This document shows positions 19,595-26,416 of a stretch of DNA of 37,197 nt, one piece after another. Made by a program: the position numbers and the translations under genes. Position 1 is the stretch's first letter, and each line of letters opens with the position of its first letter. A model generated the notes under the pieces. It was given only the letters and a program-made list of their open reading frames with translations, made no database searches and was not told the origin of the DNA. This DNA is from Candidatus Pullibacteroides excrementavium (GTDB lineage: Bacteria; Bacteroidota; Bacteroidia; Bacteroidales; P3): positions 1 to 37,197 of the forward strand of contig JADIMZ010000147.1 in the NCBI GenBank assembly GCA_017694335.1. Reading direction: 5' to 3'.

Positions 19595-20881
19595 ATGAGA
19601 AAAACCTTCGCCAAGCTTCACCTATGGCTGTCGATACCTTTCGGCATCCTTATCGCCATCATCTGCATCACCGGTGCCTTATTGGTCTTTGAGCAGGAGA
19701 TACTGCAACTCTGCCACCCCTCCCACTACTTTGTCAAGGAAGTCAAGGCCGAAGCTCTTCCGATAGACCGGCTGATGGCCTCGGCGCGGCAGCAGCTGCC
19801 CGAAAACACGCCAATCCGGGGCATCCGGGTGTTCCAAGACCCGGAACGCAGCTATCAGATCCTGCTGCCCGGCAAGAAAGCGGCCGCCTTTATCGACCCT
19901 TACACCGGCTCGGTCGTGGGAATGGACGATGGCCAAGGCTTCTTCATGCAGGTGATGCGGCTGCACCGCTGGCTCTTGGACATCCCCAAACGGGATGGCA
20001 GCTTCGCCTGGGGCAAGAACATTGTGGGCTACGCCACCTTAGCGATGGCGATCATCCTTGTCAGCGGCCTTGTCATCTGGTGGCCCCGTAACCGCAAAAT
20101 GCTGAAGAACCGATGGCAAGTCAAGTGCCGTTCGGGGCGTTTCCGTTTCTGGTACGACCTGCATGTGGCCGGCGGATTCTACGCTTTCCTTTTGCTGCTG
20201 GCCATGGCCCTGACGGGGCTCACCTGGTCCTTTAGCTGGTACAACCAAGCCTTTTGCAAGGTTTTCGGCGTGGAAGTGGCCGCAAGAAAGGCGCATGGAC
20301 CATCAGCAGGCCCATCCGGAGAGCGAAGCCAGGATTCTGGCACGGGAAAGCAGGCGCAAGGGCAAATGCAAAGACTGCAGCAAGGACAAGGGGGGAATCC
20401 AGCGCAAGCCGACCGAGGTCAAGCCTCCAATGCAGTCTCTGCCCGGACGGCGGATTACAGCCATTGGGCAAGCGTCTTGACGCAGTTGCAAAGCCGCTAT
20501 GAGGACTATCAATCCATTACCCTCCAAGCGGGTTCGGCATCGGTTTCCACCGCCCGTTACGGGAACACAAGAGGCAGCGACCGCTATTCGTTCGACCCCG
20601 AAACCGGGCAGATTACCCAGAGCCAGCTTTATAAGGATTTGCCCAAGAGCGGAAAAATCAGAGGCTGGATCTATTCGGTCCATACCGGCAGCTGGGGAGG
20701 CCTCGCCACCCGCATCCTGAGCTGCCTCGCGGCCCTGTTCGGCGGTATCCTCGCGCTCACAGGCTACTACTTCTGGATCCGGAAAATGCGGCTGAAAAAA
20801 AGACGAACCTTGGCCGAATCCAGCGGTAAACGTTCTTTTTCCCAAAATCGGTCACTAAGCGCACAAAAGGTCGATTTCTAA
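19595..20881 (+). CDS. xusC: PepSY-domain inner-membrane protein, XusC-type
   Basis: 428 residues of the PepSY_TM family. TM1 is near the N-terminus (LHLWLSIPFGILIAIICITG), then a periplasmic PepSY region, TM2 after LHRWLLDIPKR (about 145-165), TM3 around residues 190-215 (DLHVAGGFYAFLLLLAMALT) and a last TM near residues 370-395 before a basic tail. The His in LHLW, LHRW, DLHVAGG and VHTGSWGG are the conserved family histidines, consistent with heme or metal-siderophore reduction. Third gene of the xus operon; XusC is thought to act at the inner membrane after XusA uptake. The linker at about residues 230-285 has weak coding character in this frame and better in another, a possible compensated frameshift. 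Confidence 0.82.
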   Translation: MRKTFAKLHLWLSIPFGILIAIICITGALLVFEQEILQLCHPSHYFVKEVKAEALPIDRLMASARQQLPENTPIRGIRVFQDPERSYQILLPGKKAAAFIDPYTGSVVGMDDGQGFFMQVMRLHRWLLDIPKRDGSFAWGKNIVGYATLAMAIILVSGLVIWWPRNRKMLKNRWQVKCRSGRFRFWYDLHVAGGFYAFLLLLAMALTGLTWSFSWYNQAFCKVFGVEVAARKAHGPSAGPSGERSQDSGTGKQAQGQMQRLQQGQGGNPAQADRGQASNAVSARTADYSHWASVLTQLQSRYEDYQSITLQAGSASVSTARYGNTRGSDRYSFDPETGQITQSQLYKDLPKSGKIRGWIYSVHTGSWGGLATRILSCLAALFGGILALTGYYFWIRKMRLKKRRTLAESSGKRSFSQNRSLSAQKVDF

Positions 20882-21113
20882 GCTTAGGATGTGTCATTGG
20901 GGAATCTTGCACCCTTCCGCCTGCCGCTTGTCCCTCGCTTTGCCCCGTTGTCTTCCACTACGCCTTCGGCATAACGAGAAACAATCGGCAAGGCATACGA
21001 GCAATCTACTCAAAGTCTGATGACCAATTTGGATTTACGTAAAGGGCTTGAAGCATGCATCTTCCCGAAAGCCACGGCGGGCAACCAAACGCAAATCCCT
21101 TGGGAAAATTTAG

Positions 21114-21121
21114 TAACTTTG
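21114..21121 (+). promoter_or_regulatory. Promoter -7 box of the PD-(D/E)XK AAA ATPase
   Basis: TAACTTTG matches TAnnTTTG exactly, 47 bases before the ATG. No -33 box is clear. The rest of the 20882-21167 gap has a loose GCCTT/AAGGC inverted pair around 20961-20993 and nothing I can name. Confidence 0.6.
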
Positions 21122-21167
21122 TCGGGAAACATGCATCCGAAACGCCGGCAAAGAAACATCCGCAAAT

Positions 21168-22718
21168 ATGCTATACCCGATTGGAATCCAGAACTTTGAG
21201 AGCCTCCGCAAAGGAGGGTTCACTTATGTGGACAAGACCGATTTGATTTACCAGCTTGCCTCTACAGGCCGGTATTATTTCCTCGGCCGTCCCCGCCGTT
21301 TCGGAAAAAGCCTGCTGCTATCCACGATGGAAGCCTACTTCCAAGGCAAGAAAGAGCTTTTCCAAGGCTTGGCGCTTGAGAATCTGGAAAAGGACTGGAC
21401 GCAATACCCGGTGCTGCATCTGGACTGGAGCGGTGCAACCTACACTTCCCGAGAGATTTTCGATGAGAAAATGGAAGTGGCATTGCGGCAATGGGAAAAG
21501 GAATATGCCGTGCAGAACGATTTCAAGACGGACAGCGTCCGTTTCCAGAACATTATCGATGCGGCTTCCGAGAAAACCGGCAAGCCGGTGGTCATCCTGA
21601 TTGACGAGTACGACAAGCCCATCGTGGACAATTTAGACAATAACGAACTAAAAGAGGAACTCCGCAAACGATTGTCCGGCTTTTACGGGGTGATGAAGAA
21701 CCGTGACGAGAAAATCCGGCTCGGCTTCCTGACCGGCATCACCAAGATGGGACAGCTCAACATCTTCAGCGGTCTCAACAACCTGGAAGACATTTCAATG
21801 GTATCCGATTACGCGGACTTGTGCGGCATCTCGGAAAGCGATTTGCATCGGTACTTTGACGAAGGGGTGCAGGCATTGGCAGAGGCAAACCGGCTCTCGA
21901 AAGAAGATTGTTATGACAAGTTGGCACAACTGTATGATGGCTATCACTTTTGCGGAGGCAGCGAGGGCATTTACAATCCGTTCAGTCTTTTAACCACACT
22001 CAAGAACAAAGTCTTCAGCGAGTACTGGTACGGCACCGGCACGCCCACTTTCCTGATCGTGGCCTTGAAACAGACCGGGAAAGACATCTCGGAACTGATA
22101 GACAATGAAGTGGAGGTTGACATCACCGACCTCTCCCAAGTGGATTCGTACAAGACCAACCCAATCCCGCTCCTCTACCAAACAGGTTATCTGACTATCA
22201 AGGAGGTCAATCCCGATTTCGGTACCTGCCGCTTAGGCTTCCCCAACCGGGAAGTCCAGAACGGCTTCCTTAGGATGCAGTTGGCACTTTACGTGCCTAT
22301 CGTAGAATCCATTGGGAGCAATGTCTTGATTCTCCGTTTGTACAAAGCCATCGATGCCGGCCAGCCGGAAGAAATGATGAAGCTCTTGGACGGGTTGTTC
22401 GCCAACCAGAACTACCAGATACAAGGCGATGCCGAGAAAAACGTGCAATACGCCATGTCCATCATCTTCGACTTGCTGAGCCAGCACGTGCATACCGAAC
22501 GCCAGACAAGCAACGGGCGCATCGACCTGCTTTTGGAGAACAAGGACTACATCTATGTCATCGAGCTGAAAATCGATGCCACGGCGGACGAGGCCTTGCA
22601 GCAAATCGAGGATGTGGGTTACGCCCGTCCCTTCACGGCAGACCCGCGCAAGCTCTTCAAGATAGGCGTCAGCTTCTCTACCAAGACCCGCCGCATCGAG
22701 GAGTGGAAGATTATCTAA
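21168..22718 (+). CDS. AAA-ATPase-like protein with PD-(D/E)XK nuclease-like tail
   Basis: 516 residues, the PF09820 (AAA-ATPase_like) plus PDDEXK_9 architecture. N-terminus: MLYPIGIQNFESLRKGGFTY, YVDKTDLI, then Walker A-like FLGRPRRFGKSLLLST (about 39-53), Walker B VVILIDEYDKPI (about 140-150) and the family motif GFLTGITKMGQLNIFSGLNN. C-terminal nuclease-like signature: GRIDLLLENKDYIYVIELKI, with D and ExK in the expected spacing, then the AxQQIEDxxYA-type motif. The family is highly expanded in gut Bacteroidota; function is unproven. A remnant of a second 3' end lies just downstream (22756-22794), suggesting a former tandem copy. It separates the xus operon from cysDN. Confidence 0.88.
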   Translation: MLYPIGIQNFESLRKGGFTYVDKTDLIYQLASTGRYYFLGRPRRFGKSLLLSTMEAYFQGKKELFQGLALENLEKDWTQYPVLHLDWSGATYTSREIFDEKMEVALRQWEKEYAVQNDFKTDSVRFQNIIDAASEKTGKPVVILIDEYDKPIVDNLDNNELKEELRKRLSGFYGVMKNRDEKIRLGFLTGITKMGQLNIFSGLNNLEDISMVSDYADLCGISESDLHRYFDEGVQALAEANRLSKEDCYDKLAQLYDGYHFCGGSEGIYNPFSLLTTLKNKVFSEYWYGTGTPTFLIVALKQTGKDISELIDNEVEVDITDLSQVDSYKTNPIPLLYQTGYLTIKEVNPDFGTCRLGFPNREVQNGFLRMQLALYVPIVESIGSNVLILRLYKAIDAGQPEEMMKLLDGLFANQNYQIQGDAEKNVQYAMSIIFDLLSQHVHTERQTSNGRIDLLLENKDYIYVIELKIDATADEALQQIEDVGYARPFTADPRKLFKIGVSFSTKTRRIEEWKII

Positions 22719-22755
22719 AACCACTATCGGCATTATTCCAAGTCCCTCAAAAAAA

Positions 22756-22794
22756 CGAATCGAGGCGTGGAAGATTGCCTGAAACCATTGCAGG
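22756..22794 (+). pseudogene. Remnant of a duplicated AAA-ATPase 3' end
   Basis: The stretch is closely similar to 22692-22729, which covers the last codons and stop of the intact ATPase gene: both contain ATCGAG, GTGGAAGATT, the stop region and AAACCA. It reads RIEAWKIA-, against RIEEWKII- in the gene. No other part of a second gene is left. Confidence 0.6.
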
Positions 22795-22816
22795 CCGACG
22801 CTCCCGCTCTGGTGAT

Positions 22817-22846
22817 TTTCTCTTTCAATGAAAAACTGTACTTTTG
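22817..22846 (+). promoter_or_regulatory. Promoter of cysD
   Basis: TTTC (22817-22820), an 18-base spacer and TACTTTTG (22839-22846, exact TAnnTTTG). Transcription near 22854 gives a leader of about 85 bases, which holds a small GC-rich hairpin (22871-22892, CCGGGC with GCTCGG) but no riboswitch I recognise. Confidence 0.65.
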
Positions 22847-22938
22847 CATTTTATTGCCGTCCGGAAGCAGAGCCGGGCCTCCAGCTCGGTTTCCCTGCCA
22901 AGACGACATCAAGACAACGTGTTTAAGTGCTGATTCCT

Positions 22939-23838
22939 ATGGAAAAGACCACACACCTTCAGGTACTGGAAGCCGAAGCGGTCTATGTGATCCGCGAAGT
23001 GGCCGCCCAATTCCAGAACCCGGTATTGCTTTTTTCAGGCGGTAAAGACTCCATCGTCCTGACCTATCTGGCCTACAAGGCCTTCTATCCGGCCAAAATC
23101 CCGTTCCCCTTGCTGCATATCGACACCGGGCACAACTTCCCCGAAACCATCGAGTACCGCGACAACCTCGTCAAGAAGTTGGGCGCGACCCTGATTGTGG
23201 GTTCGGTGCAGGAAGCCATCGACAAAGGCATGGTGACCGAGGAGAAAGGCTACAACGCCAGCCGCAACCTATTGCAAACCGCCGTCCTGCTCGATGCTCT
23301 GGAAAAGAACAAGTTCGATGCCGCGATGGGGGGAGCCCGCCGGGACGAGGAAAAGGCCCGCGCCAAGGAACGCTTCTTCTCCCACCGGGACGAATTCGGC
23401 CAATGGGATCCCAAGAACCAGCGTCCTGAACTTTGGAACATCTTCAACGGCAAGAAGCACATGGGCGAACACTTCCGCGTCTTCCCCATCAGCAACTGGA
23501 CCGAGATGGACGTATGGCAGTATATCTTGCAAGAGAACATCGAAATGCCGTCCATCTACTTCTCCCACCGCCGCAAGGTCTTCAAACGCGACGGGATGTA
23601 TCTGGCCGCCGCGCCTTTCATGAAGCTCAAACCGGATGAAAAAGTGGAAGAGCTGACCGTCCGCTGCCGGACCATCGGCGACGTGAGCTGCACCGGCATG
23701 GTATTGTCCGAAGCCCACAACCTCCAGGACATCATCGACGAGATTGCCGCCACCCGGGTCACCGAACGCGGAGGACGGGCCGATGACAAGAGGTCGGAGT
23801 CGGCGATGGAGGATCGTAAGCGAGAAGGCTACTTCTAA
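22939..23838 (+). CDS. cysD: Sulfate adenylyltransferase subunit 2
   Basis: 299 residues, the ATP pyrophosphatase subunit of ATP sulfurylase, which with CysN makes adenosine 5'-phosphosulfate from ATP and sulfate. The PP-loop is SGGKDS (33-38). Other family motifs: LLHIDTGHNFPETIEYRD, MGGARRDEEKARAKERFFS, FRVFPISNWTEMDVWQYI and RRKVFKRDGMYLA, ending RKREGYF as usual. The frame extends upstream to a GTG at 22927, but the ATG at 22939 starts at the family N-terminus (LQVLEAEAVYVIREV). cysN follows 254 bases downstream across a palindromic element. Confidence 0.96.
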   Translation: MEKTTHLQVLEAEAVYVIREVAAQFQNPVLLFSGGKDSIVLTYLAYKAFYPAKIPFPLLHIDTGHNFPETIEYRDNLVKKLGATLIVGSVQEAIDKGMVTEEKGYNASRNLLQTAVLLDALEKNKFDAAMGGARRDEEKARAKERFFSHRDEFGQWDPKNQRPELWNIFNGKKHMGEHFRVFPISNWTEMDVWQYILQENIEMPSIYFSHRRKVFKRDGMYLAAAPFMKLKPDEKVEELTVRCRTIGDVSCTGMVLSEAHNLQDIIDEIAATRVTERGGRADDKRSESAMEDRKREGYF

Positions 23839-23841
23839 TAA

Positions 23842-23988
23842 GAGCAATGTGTGATAACGGGCAATGTGTGATAACGGGTCATCTGCTTCGTTGCGCGAGC
23901 GGTTCGGAACTCGGTCACGCACTTCAGTGCGCTCCCTCATCCTCACACTCGCGACGCCTCGCATCTAACCCGTTCTGACACATTGCTC
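23842..23988. repeat. Palindromic intergenic element B (cysD/cysN)
   Basis: The left arm from 23842 and the right arm ending at 23988 (ACCCGTTCTGACACATTGCT...) are inverted copies over 21 bases with two mismatches. The core has CATCTGC, CGTTGCGCGAG (23889-23899), a perfect small hairpin CGCACTTCAGTGCG (23918-23931) and GCCTCGCATCT (23956-23966). The left arm contains a 17-base tandem duplication (units at 23844 and 23861). It begins 3 bases after the cysD stop. Confidence 0.85.
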
Positions 23989-24092
23989 CAAGCGCCCCTG
24001 ATAAACTATACTCCGACCCTTCAAAAAGCATGATTCAATTTTATCCGGGTCACAAACAACCAGCTCGGATGAACCATATAAAGGAAAACCAA

Positions 24093-25358
24093 ATGAGCAA
24101 CAACAACGGATATTTGGATATGGAACTCTTGCGCTTCACCACCGCAGGCAGCGTGGATGACGGCAAGAGCACCTTGATAGGACGGCTTCTGAACGACAGC
24201 AAGTCCATCTTCGAAGACCAATTGGAAGCCATCAAGACCGCCAGCCAGAAACGAGGCAACGAATTCGTGAACTTGGCTTTGCTGACCGACGGGTTGAAAG
24301 CCGAACGCGAGCAAGGCATTACCATCGATGTGGCCTACCGCTACTTCGCCACGCCGAAACGCAAGTTCATCATCGCCGACACGCCGGGGCATATCCAATA
24401 CACCCGCAACATGGTCACCGGCGCTTCCACGGCCGATGCCGCCTTGATCCTGATCGACTCCCGTAACGGCGTCTTGGAACAAACCCACCGCCACACGATT
24501 ATCGCCAGCCTGCTGGGCATTCCCCATATCGTGGTCTGCGTCAACAAGATGGACATGGTGGATTTCAGCCAGGAAGTCTTCGACAAGATTTGCACGGACT
24601 TCAACAAGATGAAGGACTTCCTGAAGCTGAAAGACGTGCATTTCATCCCCATCAGCGCCTTGAAGGGTGACAATGTGGTGAACCCGTCCGAGAACATGCC
24701 GTGGTACAAAGGGCCAACCTTGATGAACCTGCTGGAAACCCTGCCGGTATCGCACCAGCAAATCGACTGCGCCGCCCGTTACCCCGTGCAGTACGTCATC
24801 CGGCCTATCAGCGCTGAATTTCCCGACTACCGGGGCTTTGCCGGACGCATCGCATCGGGCTCCTTCCATGTCGGCCAGGAAATCATGGTGCAGCCTTCCG
24901 GCCTTTGCAGCAAAATCAAACATATCCATTTTGGCAAGCAGGACATGCAGGAAGCCCACTCCCCGCTCTCGGTCAGCATGGAACTGGAAGACGAAATCGA
25001 TATCAGCCGGGGCGACATGATTGTGCCCAAGAACCAGCCTGCCCAGGTGGGCAACGAAGTGGACATGATGATGTGCTGGATGAACCAAAAGCCTTTGCAG
25101 GTAGGCGGCAAATACTGCCTGCTGCACCCTCATCTGGAAACCCGCTGCATCGTCAAGGAAGTCAACTACCTGCTCGATGTCAATACCTTTGAAAAGAAAG
25201 ACAGCGCCGAAGTGGTGCTCAACTCCATCGCATCGGTCAAGATCAAGAGCATGAAGCCGATGGTCTATGACAAGTACGAGGATAACCGGATTACCGGAAG
25301 CTTGGTTTTGGTGGATGAGGGGACGAATGAGACTGTTGCCGCCGGCATGATACTGTAA
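24093..25358 (+). CDS. cysN: Sulfate adenylyltransferase subunit 1 (GTPase)
   Basis: 421 residues, the GTPase subunit of ATP sulfurylase; GTP hydrolysis drives APS synthesis by CysD. Elongation-factor-like G motifs: GSVDDGKST (19-27), IADTPGHIQYTRNM (G3), NKMDMVD (G4) and ISALKGD (G5). EF-Tu-like barrel domains follow (RPISAEFPDYRGFAGRI). There is no fused APS kinase domain, unlike NodQ/CysNC. The ATG at 24093 is chosen because AAAGGAAAA sits 6-14 bases upstream and the family N-terminus starts there; ATG 24069 is an alternative. Shorter than E. coli CysN (475), normal for Bacteroidota as far as I recall. No cysC, cysH or sulfate transporter is in the window. Confidence 0.95.
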   Translation: MSNNNGYLDMELLRFTTAGSVDDGKSTLIGRLLNDSKSIFEDQLEAIKTASQKRGNEFVNLALLTDGLKAEREQGITIDVAYRYFATPKRKFIIADTPGHIQYTRNMVTGASTADAALILIDSRNGVLEQTHRHTIIASLLGIPHIVVCVNKMDMVDFSQEVFDKICTDFNKMKDFLKLKDVHFIPISALKGDNVVNPSENMPWYKGPTLMNLLETLPVSHQQIDCAARYPVQYVIRPISAEFPDYRGFAGRIASGSFHVGQEIMVQPSGLCSKIKHIHFGKQDMQEAHSPLSVSMELEDEIDISRGDMIVPKNQPAQVGNEVDMMMCWMNQKPLQVGGKYCLLHPHLETRCIVKEVNYLLDVNTFEKKDSAEVVLNSIASVKIKSMKPMVYDKYEDNRITGSLVLVDEGTNETVAAGMIL

Positions 25359-25484
25359 AATTTTTTTAGGGGACATCTGCGGCGTTATGCTTCGTTGCCC
25401 GCATCCTCACGTACAAAAGTACGCTCCGGTGCGGGCGGCCTCGCAAGCCTTGCAGCTGCCCCTAAAAAAGAATTTTACAACACC
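25355..25484. repeat. Palindromic intergenic element C (after cysN)
   Basis: The left arm GTAAAATTTTTTTAGGGG (25355-25372) overlaps the cysN stop and pairs with CCCCTAAAAAAGAATTTTAC (25459-25478), with a 2-base length difference. The core has CATCTGC (25374-25380), CGTTGCCCG (25393-25401), a GTAC-AAAA-GTAC hairpin and GCCTTGCAGCT (25447-25457). Its A/T-rich arms could also work as a bidirectional terminator for cysN. Confidence 0.85.
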
Positions 25485-25556
25485 CAAGGGAAATCGACGC
25501 CTCGTATCTGCCTATTAGAAATCCGTTTTTTATTTTCCCCCGTTCCAACACCAAAA

Positions 25557-25609
25557 GGGCGGCCTCGCAAGCCTTGCAGCTGCCCCCTAAAAAAGAATTT
25601 TACAACACC
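25557..25609. repeat. Duplicate of the right half of element C
   Basis: 53 bases that repeat 25433-25484 with a single inserted C. Only the right half is duplicated; no left arm is present next to it. Between the copies lies about 70 bases of unassigned sequence. Confidence 0.93.
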
Positions 25610-25616
25610 GATATAC

Positions 25617-25653
25617 AAAAAGCCGGTCCATCCGCAGGGACGAACCGGCTTTT
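25617..25653. terminator. Terminator of the cysteine-rich lipoprotein gene
   Basis: AAAAGCCGGT (25618-25627) pairs with ACCGGCTTTT (25644-25653). On the minus strand the stem is followed by T residues, 23 bases past the lipoprotein stop. The flanking A and T runs make it usable in both directions. Confidence 0.8.
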
Positions 25654-25675
25654 CCTGTATCAACACCCGACAAGA

Positions 25676-26083
25676 TTATTTCTTGACAGCGGGGCAGCAC
25701 TTCTTGCCGCAGTTCTTATCGGCCGTGCATTTGCACTTGGACGCATCGCAAGCATTGTCCTTGCAGCAAGCCTCTTTCTTGCAGGTTTTGCCTTGCGAGC
25801 ACAGCTGGGCATCAGCCTTGCCGCAGGCTTGCTTGCATTCTTTCTTGCAGCAACAAGTGCATGCATCTTTTGTGCACCCTTCCTTGCACTTGGTACCTTC
25901 CGGGCAAGCGCACGCTACTTTTTTGCAAACGGTATCGCAAGCAACAGCATCGCCGCCATCTTTTGCCGCCGGAGCCACCTGCTCGGTTGCATTCCCGTTC
26001 GCAACCGGCGCATTGTTGTTTCCAGACTTGCAAGCCACAAAACTCATGGCCGCCAAAGCCAGCACAAAAATCAGTTTTCTCAT
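25676..26083 (-). CDS. Cysteine-rich metallothionein-like lipoprotein, unknown function
   Basis: 135 residues. Lipoprotein signal MRKLIFVLALAAMSFVAC puts the modified Cys at residue 18. A spacer rich in Asn, Ala and Gly follows (to about residue 48), then about 85 residues holding 22 cysteines in mixed patterns (CACPEGTKC, CTCCCKKEC, CKKEACC, CKC, KKCC) with many lysines and almost no aromatic residues. This composition suggests metal binding at the cell envelope. It does not match any metallothionein class that I recognise. ATG 26083 is set by the signal peptide; the frame is open to 26209 without coding character. It lies between cysN and ppiD on the opposite strand, with its own terminator. 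Confidence 0.85.
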   Translation of the reverse strand: MRKLIFVLALAAMSFVACKSGNNNAPVANGNATEQVAPAAKDGGDAVACDTVCKKVACACPEGTKCKEGCTKDACTCCCKKECKQACGKADAQLCSQGKTCKKEACCKDNACDASKCKCTADKNCGKKCCPAVKK

Positions 26084-26266
26084 TGTGTTATGGTTTTTAA
26101 TTTGGTTTCTAACTTTTGCATACCAAAAACTATGCTTTGCACACGCACTCCCCTTCAAATCATTGCCACCCGCCCAAAAGCCATAGCCATGTAAAACGCG
26201 AATATACACATTTTTTCAAAACCACCTTGGCCACCCTCCGCGGTATTTTCACCACCCGGCATCTCC

Positions 26267-26297
26267 TTGCATAAGAGGCAATCTTTTTATACATTTG
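26267..26297 (+). promoter_or_regulatory. Promoter of ppiD
   Basis: TTG (26267-26269), a 20-base spacer and TACATTTG (26290-26297, exact TAnnTTTG). Transcription near 26305 gives a leader of about 110 bases, AT-rich near its end. The remaining part of the 26084-26416 gap should hold the lipoprotein promoter; TATATTCG read on the minus strand (26206-26199) is the best but weak candidate. Confidence 0.7.
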
Positions 26298-26416
26298 CCC
26301 CCTCTTTTGGGATGCTGTATCAGCCCGTTTTGGTTCGTTACGCAAAATCAAGACACTGGCCGGCAAGCAGTTAGAAAGAAAACAAAAATTTTGATTCAAA
26401 AAAAATTTTATAGAAG

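Noticed and set aside
20882..21060. A fourth palindromic element after xusC
   Set aside because: The region has some CGTTG and GCCTT pieces and a loose inverted pair, but no matching outer arms and poor core alignment.
22853..22938. Riboswitch in the cysD leader
   Set aside because: Only one small hairpin is present; no conserved SAM or other riboswitch core could be recognised.
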